A stretch of 7,288 nt of DNA, taken from assembly GCA_029287515.1 (NCBI GenBank), contig JARFQZ010000261.1, forward strand, positions 1-7,288. The letters are read 5' to 3'. Below the pieces are notes generated by a model. That model did not search any database. It saw only the letters and a list, made by a program, of their open reading frames with translations, and was not told the origin of the DNA. The DNA is from Lysobacterales bacterium. GTDB taxonomy: Bacteria > Pseudomonadota > Gammaproteobacteria > Xanthomonadales > SZUA-36. Below, piece after piece: positions 1-6,475 of this stretch (position 1 is its first letter; each line of letters begins with the position of its first letter). The translations under genes and the position numbers were made by a program.

Positions 1-1
1 T

Positions 2-466
2 TCACCCCTGGTTTCCGGGCTGGCAGTAGCCATCATGGTGGGAATCATCCTGCTGGTGGCCGGTGCATCGATGACGTTTTTTGCGTTCCAGGCCCCGTCA
101 CTGGGTAAAGGAGTCCTGAAGAGCCTGTTCGGTCTTTTGACGGTGCTGGTGGGCGTATCCGCCCTGAGTCAGCCGGGCATTGCGCTGGCCAACCTGACCT
201 TGCTGCTGGGAATGTATTTTCTCGCCGACGGGGTCGTCACAATGATCGTTGCGTTCAATGTGAAACCTGATCCCGGCTGGGGCTGGATGACTTTCAATGG
301 GGCGGTCACCATTGCGCTGGGCTGGATGATCCTGAAGGGCTGGCCGGTTTCGGGTGTCTGGGCGATTGGTATCCTGGTGGGCGTGCGCCTGCTGTTCGCC
401 GGCATGACGATGCTGACGCTGGGAACGGCCGGCAGCCAGGCGGCAAAAGCCATGCAGGGGCCCTGA
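2..466 (+). CDS. HdeD/DUF308 family membrane protein, N-terminus cut by window edge
   Basis: This is a small multi-spanning inner-membrane protein of the HdeD (DUF308) family. Members are linked to acid resistance in enterics, but the molecular activity is unknown. The frame is open from the first bases of the window with no stop before the ATG at 35, and the residues before that ATG (SPLVSGLAVAI) are hydrophobic and continue the first visible membrane segment. The true start therefore probably lies outside the window, and 154 residues are visible. Five hydrophobic segments can be read, at about residues 4-28, 37-58, 60-84, 92-114 and 116-142 of the visible part. Aromatic GWGW and the following GWPVSGVWAIG are typical of the family's last two helices. 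Family members are usually near 180 residues, so roughly one helix is missing. The gene ends 6 nt from the end of convergent ilvA. No link to amino acid synthesis is evident. The family call is fairly sure; the role is not. Confidence 0.8.
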   Translation, partial: SPLVSGLAVAIMVGIILLVAGASMTFFAFQAPSLGKGVLKSLFGLLTVLVGVSALSQPGIALANLTLLLGMYFLADGVVTMIVAFNVKPDPGWGWMTFNGAVTIALGWMILKGWPVSGVWAIGILVGVRLLFAGMTMLTLGTAGSQAAKAMQGP

Positions 467-472
467 GCCGGA

Positions 473-2011
473 TCAGCCCGGGCCGACGAACATCGCGTAG
501 GCGGCGTTGTCAGCCTCCAGGGTGTAGTTGTACCCGGTATCCCGCAGGAACTCGTTGAAGCGTTCCTGGTCATGCGGCGGCACCTGGATGCCCATCAGCA
601 CGCGGCCGTATTCCGAACCGTAGTTGCGGTAGTGGAAAAGGCTGATATTCCAGTCGCTTTTCATGCCGCGCAAAAACTGCAACAGGGCGCCCGGGCGCTC
701 CGGAAACTGGAACCGGAGAATTTTTTCATCCGGCACATTGGCGCGCCCCCCGACCATATGGCGAATATGCAGTCTCGCCATGGCGTTGTCTGACAGGTCG
801 GTGACCGTGAATCCGTGATCCCGCAGTGTGCCGATGATTTCACGCTTTTCAGGCAGGCCATGCTTAAGGGCGATGCCGACGAAAATGTGCGCGTCGCTCT
901 TGTCGGCGAAACGGTAATTGAATTCAGTGATGCCCCTTGCGCCCACGGTTTCGCAAAAATCGAGGAAACTTCCAGGCCGCTCGGGGATGGTAACCCCCAG
1001 CAGAGCTTCCTGTTCCTCGCCCACGGCAGCGCGCTCGGCGATATGGCGCAAGCGAGCGAAGTTGACGTTGGCGCCTGACAGGATAGCAGCCGCGTTGCCT
1101 TCACAGCCCGGCCTGTCCATGAAGAATTTTTTCAAGCCGGCGATGCCGAGAACTCCGGCGGGTTCGGCGATCGCACGGGTATCTTCGTATACGTCCTGGA
1201 CGGCCGCGCAAATCTCGTCATTATCCACCGTGATAATGTCATCCAGCAGGCGTGAGCAGATATCGAAGGTCAGATTGCCCGCACGCCTTACAGCGACGCC
1301 TTCGGCGAAGTGCCCAATCCGTTCGAGGGTCACCGGCTCGCCGGCGTCGAAGGCCGCTTTCATCGAAGCTGATTCTTCTGCTTCCACGCCGATCAGCCTT
1401 GTTTCAGGGTGCAGGTACTTACTGACCAGCGCAATACCGGCAGCCAGGCCGCCACCCCCGACACAGATAAACAGGTAGTCGATCGGCGCATGGGTCTGGC
1501 GAAACAATTCCAGTGCGATCGTCGCCTGCCCGGTGATCACGTCAGGATCGTCGTAAGGGTGGATGAAAATCCGTCCACTCTCCTTCGCCAGTTCCAGCGC
1601 CTTTTCACAGGCCGTGTCGAAATCATCACCGTGGATCACAATGGTGGCGCCCAGTTTTTTGACCGCGTTGATCTTGATGTCCGGAGTGATGGCGGGCATG
1701 ACAACGAGGGCATCTATACCCATGTGCTGCGCCGCCATCGCCACGCCCTGGGCATGGTTGCCCGCAGAAGCGCAGACGATACCGCGCTCTTTTTCCGCCG
1801 TTGTCAGGGTCTGCATCTTGGCGTAGGCGCCCCGCAGTTTGAATGAGAACACCGGCTGCAGGTCTTCACGCTTGACCAGGATTTTCACACCCAGCCGTTC
1901 GGACAGCTCAGGCATGGCCTGTACGGGAGTCTGCAACACGAGGTCGTCCAGCCGGCATTGCATGATGCGCGGCATGTATTCATCGAACAGTGAACGCGAT
2001 GATTCGTTCAT
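473..2011 (-). CDS. ilvA: Threonine ammonia-lyase, biosynthetic (threonine deaminase)
   Basis: This cytosolic PLP enzyme deaminates L-threonine to 2-oxobutanoate and ammonia, the first committed step to isoleucine. The protein has 512 residues, close to the 514 of E. coli IlvA. The catalytic PLP lysine is K58 in the motif FSFKLRGA. ASAGNHAQGVA (81-91) and the glycine-rich phosphate loop CVGGGGLAAGIA (183-194) complete the fold-type II core, and SGANVNF (312-318) follows. Two ACT-like regulatory modules come next, starting near 337 (LLGVTIPERPGSF) and near 431 (ILRFQFPERPGALL). This is the long architecture that is allosterically inhibited by isoleucine and activated by valine in studied members, so it is not the short catabolic form. 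The ATG overlaps the leuB stop as ATGA, and no Shine-Dalgarno sequence is visible just upstream (the bases before the ATG read CTCAAAATC), so translation probably depends on leuB. All key residues are present. The identification is very secure. Confidence 0.97.
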   Translation of the reverse strand: MNESSRSLFDEYMPRIMQCRLDDLVLQTPVQAMPELSERLGVKILVKREDLQPVFSFKLRGAYAKMQTLTTAEKERGIVCASAGNHAQGVAMAAQHMGIDALVVMPAITPDIKINAVKKLGATIVIHGDDFDTACEKALELAKESGRIFIHPYDDPDVITGQATIALELFRQTHAPIDYLFICVGGGGLAAGIALVSKYLHPETRLIGVEAEESASMKAAFDAGEPVTLERIGHFAEGVAVRRAGNLTFDICSRLLDDIITVDNDEICAAVQDVYEDTRAIAEPAGVLGIAGLKKFFMDRPGCEGNAAAILSGANVNFARLRHIAERAAVGEEQEALLGVTIPERPGSFLDFCETVGARGITEFNYRFADKSDAHIFVGIALKHGLPEKREIIGTLRDHGFTVTDLSDNAMARLHIRHMVGGRANVPDEKILRFQFPERPGALLQFLRGMKSDWNISLFHYRNYGSEYGRVLMGIQVPPHDQERFNEFLRDTGYNYTLEADNAAYAMFVGPG

Positions 2012-3105
2012 GATTTTGAGTGCGCCACCAGTTTCTCGCGGACCGCTGCCGTGACTTCAGTAGTGGAGTAACCGTCTTCCCTGAGGTCTTTCGTCAGTAT
2101 GCCTTCGTTCCAGCATTCGTGGATGCACTCCTCCAGCGCCACGGCTTCCCCGTGACAGCCAAGCGAATGGCGCAACATCATCGCCACGGACAGCAACATG
2201 GCATAAGGATTGGCCTTCCCCTGGCCCGCAATGTCAGGCGCCGAACCGTGAACGGGTTCGTACAGCCCGAATTGTTCATCATTGAGCGATGCCGACGGCA
2301 GCAGTCCCAATGAACCGCAAAGCATCGACGCCTCGTCGGAAAGAATATCCCCGAACAGGTTTTCAGTGAGCATCACGTCAAAATCCGCCGGCCGTGTCAG
2401 CAGGTGCATCGCAGCTGCATCGACGTACATGTTTTCCATTTGAACATCAGGAAATTCTTCTTCGATGACCTGGCTGGCAACGGCCCGCCACAGGCGCGAA
2501 GTTTCAAGGACGTTGGCTTTATCCACGAGGGTAATCCGCTTATCGCGGCACTGCGCGATCTGTCCCGCGGCGCGGGTCACCCGCGCTACTTCCTCCCTCG
2601 TGTAGCGGCATACGTCTTCGGCTTCATCGTCGTTACGCCATTTTTTTCCGAAATAGCTGCCGCCGGTCAGTTCCCTGACGATCATCAGGTCGACGTGGTT
2701 CAGCCGGTCCTCTCTCAGTGGTGAAAAGCCGTGCAGGGAAGGGTGGGTCACGATCGGGCGTAGATTGCAGAACAGGTTAAATTCGGCCCTGATGCGAAGC
2801 AGGCCGAGTTCCGGTCGCCGGTGTGCCGGGTTGCCGTCCCATTGGGGACCGCCTACCGCACCCAGCAGAGCAGCATCGGAGTTTCTGCAAGCCTCGATGG
2901 TTTCGGCAGGCAGGGGGTCGCCGGTTGCGTCAATCGCCGCACCGCCAATCAATTGCTCATCCAGCTTCACCTGGAGGCCATGGGTTTCTTCCATTGCGGA
3001 CAATACGCTGCAGGCGGATTCATAGACTTCGGGGCCTATGCCGTCGCCAGGCAGGCCGGTAACGCGGAAAGAACGGCTTTTCTGGTTGTTTGAAGGATCA
3101 CTCAT
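2008..3105 (-). CDS. leuB: 3-isopropylmalate dehydrogenase
   Basis: This enzyme oxidises and decarboxylates (2R,3S)-3-isopropylmalate with NAD+ to give 2-oxoisocaproate, the precursor of leucine. With the ATG at 3105 it has 365 residues, near the usual 355-365. The motif LPGDGIGPEV lies at 18-27. By family alignment, substrate arginines are R106 (LRIR), R116 (NLRP) and R144 (RELTGG), with catalytic Y151 and K196 (VDKANVLE), and metal-binding D229, D253 and D257 (YVDAAAM, GDILSDEAS). GLYEPVHGSAPDIAGQGKANP near 280-300 forms the NAD-binding part. LRxRxxxxxxxNLRP favours LeuB over isocitrate dehydrogenase. An upstream in-frame ATG at 3126 would add seven residues (MRSDNPA). Neither start has a clear Shine-Dalgarno sequence, and I prefer 3105 because its length before LPGDG fits the family better. 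The gene overlaps ilvA by 4 nt. It is separated from leuD by an opposite-strand gene and so probably has its own promoter. Confidence 0.96.
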   Translation of the reverse strand: MSDPSNNQKSRSFRVTGLPGDGIGPEVYESACSVLSAMEETHGLQVKLDEQLIGGAAIDATGDPLPAETIEACRNSDAALLGAVGGPQWDGNPAHRRPELGLLRIRAEFNLFCNLRPIVTHPSLHGFSPLREDRLNHVDLMIVRELTGGSYFGKKWRNDDEAEDVCRYTREEVARVTRAAGQIAQCRDKRITLVDKANVLETSRLWRAVASQVIEEEFPDVQMENMYVDAAAMHLLTRPADFDVMLTENLFGDILSDEASMLCGSLGLLPSASLNDEQFGLYEPVHGSAPDIAGQGKANPYAMLLSVAMMLRHSLGCHGEAVALEECIHECWNEGILTKDLREDGYSTTEVTAAVREKLVAHSKS

Positions 3106-3146
3106 CGCCGGGTTATCGCTTCTCATTCGCTATTCGGGGCTTAAAC

Positions 3147-3190
3147 AAAAAACCCGCGCCAATTTTAGCGCGGGCCTTTTTGGTTTTTTT
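3147..3190. terminator. Strong intrinsic-terminator hairpin upstream of leuB, T-rich on both sides
   Basis: CCCGCGC (3153-3159) and GCGCGGG (3168-3174) form a perfect 7-bp GC stem around an 8-nt loop. On the minus strand the stem runs straight into TTTTTTGTTT, a canonical Rho-independent tail. On the plus strand it is followed by CCTTTTTGGTTTTTTT, a usable but less direct tail, so it may act in both directions. It lies in the divergent region before both leuB and the methyltransferase gene. Possible roles are stopping minus-strand readthrough from leuACD across the methyltransferase gene, insulating the methyltransferase from antisense leuB transcription, or attenuating leuB. The structure is certain; its role is inferred. 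Confidence 0.8.
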
Positions 3191-3191
3191 C

Positions 3192-3220
3192 ATTCGACCA
3201 TAGCAATCTGATGATGTCAA
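3192..3220 (-). promoter_or_regulatory. Candidate sigma-70 promoter for leuB-ilvA
   Basis: On the minus strand a perfect -35 hexamer, TTGACA (3215-3220), is followed after exactly 17 nt by TCGAAT (3192-3197), which matches the TATAAT consensus at four of six positions. The predicted start of transcription, near 3185, would put the terminator hairpin at 3153-3174 inside the leader, before leuB. I see no other convincing minus-strand promoter between the hairpin and leuB. The hexamer match is seen directly; promoter activity is inferred. Confidence 0.4.
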
Positions 3221-3233
3221 TCGGCGGACTGGG

Positions 3234-3239
3234 TATGAT
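3234..3239 (+). promoter_or_regulatory. Possible -10 element for the methyltransferase gene
   Basis: TATGAT matches the -10 consensus at five of six positions and lies 30 nt before the chosen ATG at 3269. No good -35 hexamer sits at the right distance (ATGATG is found at 17-nt spacing), so this is a weak call. It lies only 14 nt from the candidate leuB -35 on the other strand, so the two promoters would nearly touch. Confidence 0.2.
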
Positions 3240-3268
3240 TGGGGGCTGACCCACGAGTATCGAACTCC

Positions 3269-4456
3269 ATGAAAATTGAAAGCCTTGAATATTTGCCCGG
3301 GGAGCCGCCTTGTGTCAGCGCCACGTTGAAACAGGGCGCTGCAATCGCTTTTGCACCGGATGTGCAGGTGCAGGTGATTTCACCAGATGGTGGCGATCCG
3401 ATATACCGCTGCGATCTGTCATCGGCTTTTGCCGTTGCCTGGCTGCCGCGGGGTGAATACCACTTGCGGTGCCACCTGCACGACCTGCAGATTCCGGAAG
3501 GCAGTTTCCGTTTGCAAATGGTAGCCGTGGTGGAATCAGGCCGGGTGCCAGGGATAACGGATGAGCATTCGATCATGTTTGAAAACCCCGGAACAATCTC
3601 GTCGAAAGGCCTTGGCCAGGCCGCGTGGACAGTGGAATCCGCACCTGGTACCGCGCCTGTCGAAAAGCTGGCCTGGAGCCAGGGATACGAGAACTGGTTT
3701 TTCAGGCATTTCGATCATGCCGCACTGGTCGTGACGGATTTTCTGCTGAAAAAACACCCGTTACTCAAGGGCCGTATCCTGGACGTGGGATGCGGGGACG
3801 GGATCATTGACCTGGGCGTATTCCTGCGCACGCAACCTGAAGAACTCGTGGGGATCGACCCGTTCGGCGGGTTCAAAAGGCTGCCGGAAATCGTCCGGGA
3901 ACACCATCTTCCTGGGGAGGTAATCGATGATCCGCGCCTGCAGTTCCGGGAAGAAGACGGCAATTCCATACCGTACCCCGATGACTATTTCGACGTGGTG
4001 ATCTCCTGGGGTTCGCTGGAACATATTGCCGGCGGCTATGAGAGGGCACTGGATGAGATACGCCGGGTGCTGAAAAACGGGGGCCTGTTTTTTGTTCACC
4101 CGGGTCTATACTTTGGCGCCCTGGGCAACCACCTCGGGGAATTCTTCGAGGATCCGTTTGTTCACCTGAAAATGCCGGAACAGGAACTGAAAGAGGCGGT
4201 GCTTGCCGGGCAGCCGCGCAGAATGGACCGGGCAGGGCACATTGCCACTCCTGAAGAATACTGGCAGTGGTATACCGAGCTTAACCCCATAAAGGTTCCG
4301 GCTTTTGAGCGCCAGCTGCGCGAGCTGGGTTTTGAGCCCTGGCGGGCGGCCGTCAGAACCAGCGACGTGGTGGAATACACCCCGGAGCTTCAGCAGTACC
4401 CGATCCAGGACCTGGCCACGGCGGAACTGTACCTGTCGGCCTGGAATAGAAAGTAA
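3269..4456 (+). CDS. Class I SAM-dependent methyltransferase with an N-terminal beta-rich domain
   Basis: This predicted cytosolic protein of 395 residues has two parts. Residues 1 to about 110 look like a beta-sandwich: alternating strands with LPRGEYHLRCHL (59-70) and a closing strand EHSIMFE (99-105). This recalls the carbohydrate-binding C-terminal domain of Wzt-type O-antigen exporters, a weak resemblance by eye. Residues about 135-395 are a class I methyltransferase of the Methyltransf_11 type. Motif I is ILDVGCGDG (170-178), the acidic residue ending strand 2 is D197 (LVGIDPF), and YFDVVISWGSLEHI (240-253) and RRVLKNGGLFFV (265-276) follow. The substrate is unknown; a sugar, lipid or other small molecule is possible. 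The start at 3269 is an ATG with a poor Shine-Dalgarno sequence; an in-frame TTG at 3239 would add ten residues. The gene lies opposite to and inside the leu block, 6 nt from the end of leuD. Its base composition looks like its neighbours', so recent transfer is not indicated. Confidence 0.85.
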   Translation: MKIESLEYLPGEPPCVSATLKQGAAIAFAPDVQVQVISPDGGDPIYRCDLSSAFAVAWLPRGEYHLRCHLHDLQIPEGSFRLQMVAVVESGRVPGITDEHSIMFENPGTISSKGLGQAAWTVESAPGTAPVEKLAWSQGYENWFFRHFDHAALVVTDFLLKKHPLLKGRILDVGCGDGIIDLGVFLRTQPEELVGIDPFGGFKRLPEIVREHHLPGEVIDDPRLQFREEDGNSIPYPDDYFDVVISWGSLEHIAGGYERALDEIRRVLKNGGLFFVHPGLYFGALGNHLGEFFEDPFVHLKMPEQELKEAVLAGQPRRMDRAGHIATPEEYWQWYTELNPIKVPAFERQLRELGFEPWRAAVRTSDVVEYTPELQQYPIQDLATAELYLSAWNRK

Positions 4457-4462
4457 AGAACC

Positions 4463-5032
4463 TCAGCCCTGCTCAAAATCCGTGATTTCGGGCTCGTTCT
4501 CCAGCAGGAAATCCAGCTGGTCGATACCGCGGGTCAGGCAGTAAGCCGAAAACGGATCCAGCGAAAATTCGATATCGCCGAGGCCCTCGACCGACAGCGT
4601 ATGGGAGCTGATGTCGATCCGCACCGACAAGCCCGGGTTTTCCAGCAGGTGGTCAGCCACGCTCTCATCGACCTGGACCGGTAACAGGCCGTTCTTCAGC
4701 GAATTGTTACGAAAAATGTCCGCAAACTGGCTGCTGATCACCGCCCTGAATCCAAAATCCAGCAGGGCCCAGGGCGCATGCTCCCTGGATGACCCACAGC
4801 CAAAATTGCTGCCCGCTACCAGCACCTGCTGACTTACTGAATCAAAAGCTTTCAGAGGGTTATCCGGACGCTCGTTGCCGCTCTCGTCAAATCGCCAGCT
4901 GTAAAAACAGAACCGGCCGAGGCCTTCACGCTCGGTGGTGGTCAGAAACTGGCCTGGAATGATCTGGTCGGTGTCTATGTTATGCACCGGAAGGCAAAAA
5001 GTGCTTGATTCCACGACACCCGGATGGCTCAT
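4463..5032 (-). CDS. leuD: 3-isopropylmalate dehydratase small subunit
   Basis: This is the swivel-domain subunit that joins LeuC to form isopropylmalate isomerase, which interconverts 2- and 3-isopropylmalate. The protein has 189 residues, within the usual bacterial range of about 190-210. Recognisable blocks are NIDTDQIIPGQFL (18-30), the substrate-binding loop GSNFGCGSSREHAPWAL (74-90), FADIFRNNSLKNGLLP (103-118) and the C-terminal tail DPFSAYCLTRGIDQLDFLL (159-177). All are typical of LeuD rather than the aconitase swivel. The ATG overlaps the leuC stop as ATGA and is served by a strong ribosome binding site inside leuC. On its 3' side it meets the end of the plus-strand methyltransferase gene with a 6-nt gap and no visible terminator. 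The identification is very secure. Confidence 0.97.
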   Translation of the reverse strand: MSHPGVVESSTFCLPVHNIDTDQIIPGQFLTTTEREGLGRFCFYSWRFDESGNERPDNPLKAFDSVSQQVLVAGSNFGCGSSREHAPWALLDFGFRAVISSQFADIFRNNSLKNGLLPVQVDESVADHLLENPGLSVRIDISSHTLSVEGLGDIEFSLDPFSAYCLTRGIDQLDFLLENEPEITDFEQG

Positions 5033-6453
5033 GATTCCGCCTCCATGAATTCCAGCGGGTTGGTGACGCGGCCCGCTATCGCGCTGGCTGCGGCAGTCAG
5101 CGGGCTGGCCAGTATGGTCCTTGCTCCGCGGCCCTGTCGGCCCTTGAAGTTACGGTTGCTGGTGCTGACAACGAGATCGCCGGGCCCGGCTGAGTCGCCA
5201 TTCATGGCCAGGCACATCGAACAACCCGGTTCGCGCCACTCAGCACCGGCTTGCAGGAAGATCCGGTCCAGGCCTTCCGCTTCGGCCTCTTTGCGTGTCG
5301 CCTCGGAGCCGGGTACCACCAGCATGCGGGTGCCGCTTGCGACCTTTCGGCCCTTCATCAGTTCAGCAGCCTCTCGCAAATCGCGCAGGCGTGAATTGGT
5401 GCAGCTGCCGATGAATACGACATCGACCGGCTGGCCGGCCATCTCCGAACCGCCTTCGAACTGCATGTAATTGAGCGCATCGAGGGTCGAGTGGTCTGCA
5501 CCCGAGGGAATGGCATCATCGATCGCAATGACCATGCCGGGATTGATGCCCCAGGTTACGCTTGGCTCAATTTTGGTGGCGTCGATTTCAACCAGCCGGT
5601 CATATCGGGCGCCTGGATCGGTTTTCAGTGTTTTCCAGTCTTCCACGGCTGCTGCCCAGTCTTCTCCGCGGGGCGCCAGCGGGCGTCCCTTGAGATAGGC
5701 GAAAGTCGTTTCATCGGGCGCCACCATTCCAGCCTTTGCGCCGCACTCGATCGACATGTTGCACATCGTCATGCGGCTTTCCATGTCCATCGCACTGACC
5801 GTCGAGCCGAAGTACTCTATAACGGAGCCGGTGCCGCCATCGACGCCAATGGCGCCGATGACGTGCAGGATGACGTCTTTCGCGCCCACACCTTTTTTCA
5901 GCGAACCTTCGATGCGGATCCCCAGCGTTTTGGGCCTGGATTGCAACAGGCATTGAGTGGCCAGCACATGGCCCACCTCGGTGGTGCCGATGCCAAAAGC
6001 CAGTGCGCCGAATGCGCCGTGCGTTGCGGTATGACTGTCGCCGCAGACGATGGTCATGCCCGGTTGGGTAGCGCCCATCTCCGGCCCCATCACATGCACA
6101 ATGCCACGGTGGGGGCTGTCCCAGCCGTGCAACTCAATGCCGTTTTCGGCGCAGTTGACATGCAGCATGTCGACCTGTGCCTTCGCTTCCGGCGTATGGT
6201 AGTGGTAAACGCCGTCGCTATCGGGGGGCGTCGTCGGTGTCGAATGGTCGATCGTTGCCAGGCAACGGTCCGGCCTGCGCACTTTGAGCCCACGGCGTTT
6301 CAATTCATCGAAAGCCTGGGGCGAGGTGACTTCGTGCAGTAACTGCAGGTCGATGTAGAGGATTGCCGGGGTCCGGGCGGACTCCTCCCGGACCAGGTGG
6401 CGCTGCCAGACTTTTTCAAACAGGGTCGTGGCAGGCTGCGAGGGTTCTGACAT
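5029..6453 (-). CDS. leuC: 3-isopropylmalate dehydratase large subunit
   Basis: This is the iron-sulfur subunit of isopropylmalate isomerase, acting with LeuD in the second step specific to leucine synthesis. The protein has 474 residues, close to the 466 of E. coli LeuC. The three [4Fe-4S] ligands are C351 in IGSCTNSR and C411 and C414 in GCSMCLAMN. Other aconitase-superfamily blocks include VCGDSHTATHGAFGALAFGI (136-155), ATIDHSTPTTP (66-76) and STSNRNFKGRQG (430-441), which holds residues of the substrate site. The single-chain large subunit with a separate LeuD is the usual bacterial arrangement. The ATG at 6453 has GGAGA 7 nt upstream (6461-6465), and the leuA stop is 22 nt away, which fits one leuACD transcript. 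All cluster ligands are intact. The identification is very secure. Confidence 0.97.
   Translation of the reverse strand: MSEPSQPATTLFEKVWQRHLVREESARTPAILYIDLQLLHEVTSPQAFDELKRRGLKVRRPDRCLATIDHSTPTTPPDSDGVYHYHTPEAKAQVDMLHVNCAENGIELHGWDSPHRGIVHVMGPEMGATQPGMTIVCGDSHTATHGAFGALAFGIGTTEVGHVLATQCLLQSRPKTLGIRIEGSLKKGVGAKDVILHVIGAIGVDGGTGSVIEYFGSTVSAMDMESRMTMCNMSIECGAKAGMVAPDETTFAYLKGRPLAPRGEDWAAAVEDWKTLKTDPGARYDRLVEIDATKIEPSVTWGINPGMVIAIDDAIPSGADHSTLDALNYMQFEGGSEMAGQPVDVVFIGSCTNSRLRDLREAAELMKGRKVASGTRMLVVPGSEATRKEAEAEGLDRIFLQAGAEWREPGCSMCLAMNGDSAGPGDLVVSTSNRNFKGRQGRGARTILASPLTAAASAIAGRVTNPLEFMEAES
5040..5044 (-). promoter_or_regulatory. Ribosome binding site of leuD inside the leuC 3' end
   Basis: On the minus strand GGAGG lies 7 nt before the leuD ATG, within the last codons of leuC. 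It fixes the leuD start and, with the ATGA overlap, suggests that LeuC and LeuD are made in matched amounts, as their 1:1 complex needs. It is stronger than any site seen before leuB or ilvA. Confidence 0.75.
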
Positions 6454-6460
6454 TTATGAC

Positions 6461-6465
6461 TCTCC
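6461..6465 (-). promoter_or_regulatory. Ribosome binding site of leuC
   Basis: On the minus strand GGAGA lies 7 nt before the leuC ATG, within the 22-nt gap after leuA. It supports the start at 6453. Confidence 0.65.
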
Positions 6466-6475
6466 GCTTCCGGGT

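Noticed and set aside
918..1478. Plus-strand open frames opposite ilvA, the longest 186 codons.
   Set aside because: They are shadows of ilvA codon bias, with low-complexity Ser, Pro and Arg content and no motifs.
3113..3193. A 26-codon minus-strand frame (MKKTKKARAKIGAG...) across the hairpin before leuB, a possible leader peptide.
   Set aside because: It has one leucine, lacks a ribosome site, and its ATG overlaps the candidate -10 element, so it would not be translated from that promoter. The lysine-rich start is simply the reading of the A-rich terminator flank.
3235..3249. A four-codon frame (ATG to TGA) just before the methyltransferase start.
   Set aside because: It is too short and has no support. 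It more likely results from the TATGAT sequence that may be a -10 element.
3239..3268. A TTG start for the methyltransferase adding ten residues.
   Set aside because: The extra residues (GADPRVSNS) do not resemble the domain that follows, the TTG overlaps the possible -10 element, and an ATG is available at 3269.
4483..4495. Inverted repeat AAATC-CGT-GATTT near the 3' end of leuD as a terminator.
   Set aside because: It is an AT-rich 5-bp stem with no T-tract, within leuD coding sequence.
5491..6342. A 283-codon plus-strand open frame opposite leuC.
   Set aside because: It is the antisense shadow of a strongly coding GC-rich gene. Its sequence is rich in His, Arg and Ala with no recognisable domain, and leuC is unmistakable on the other strand.
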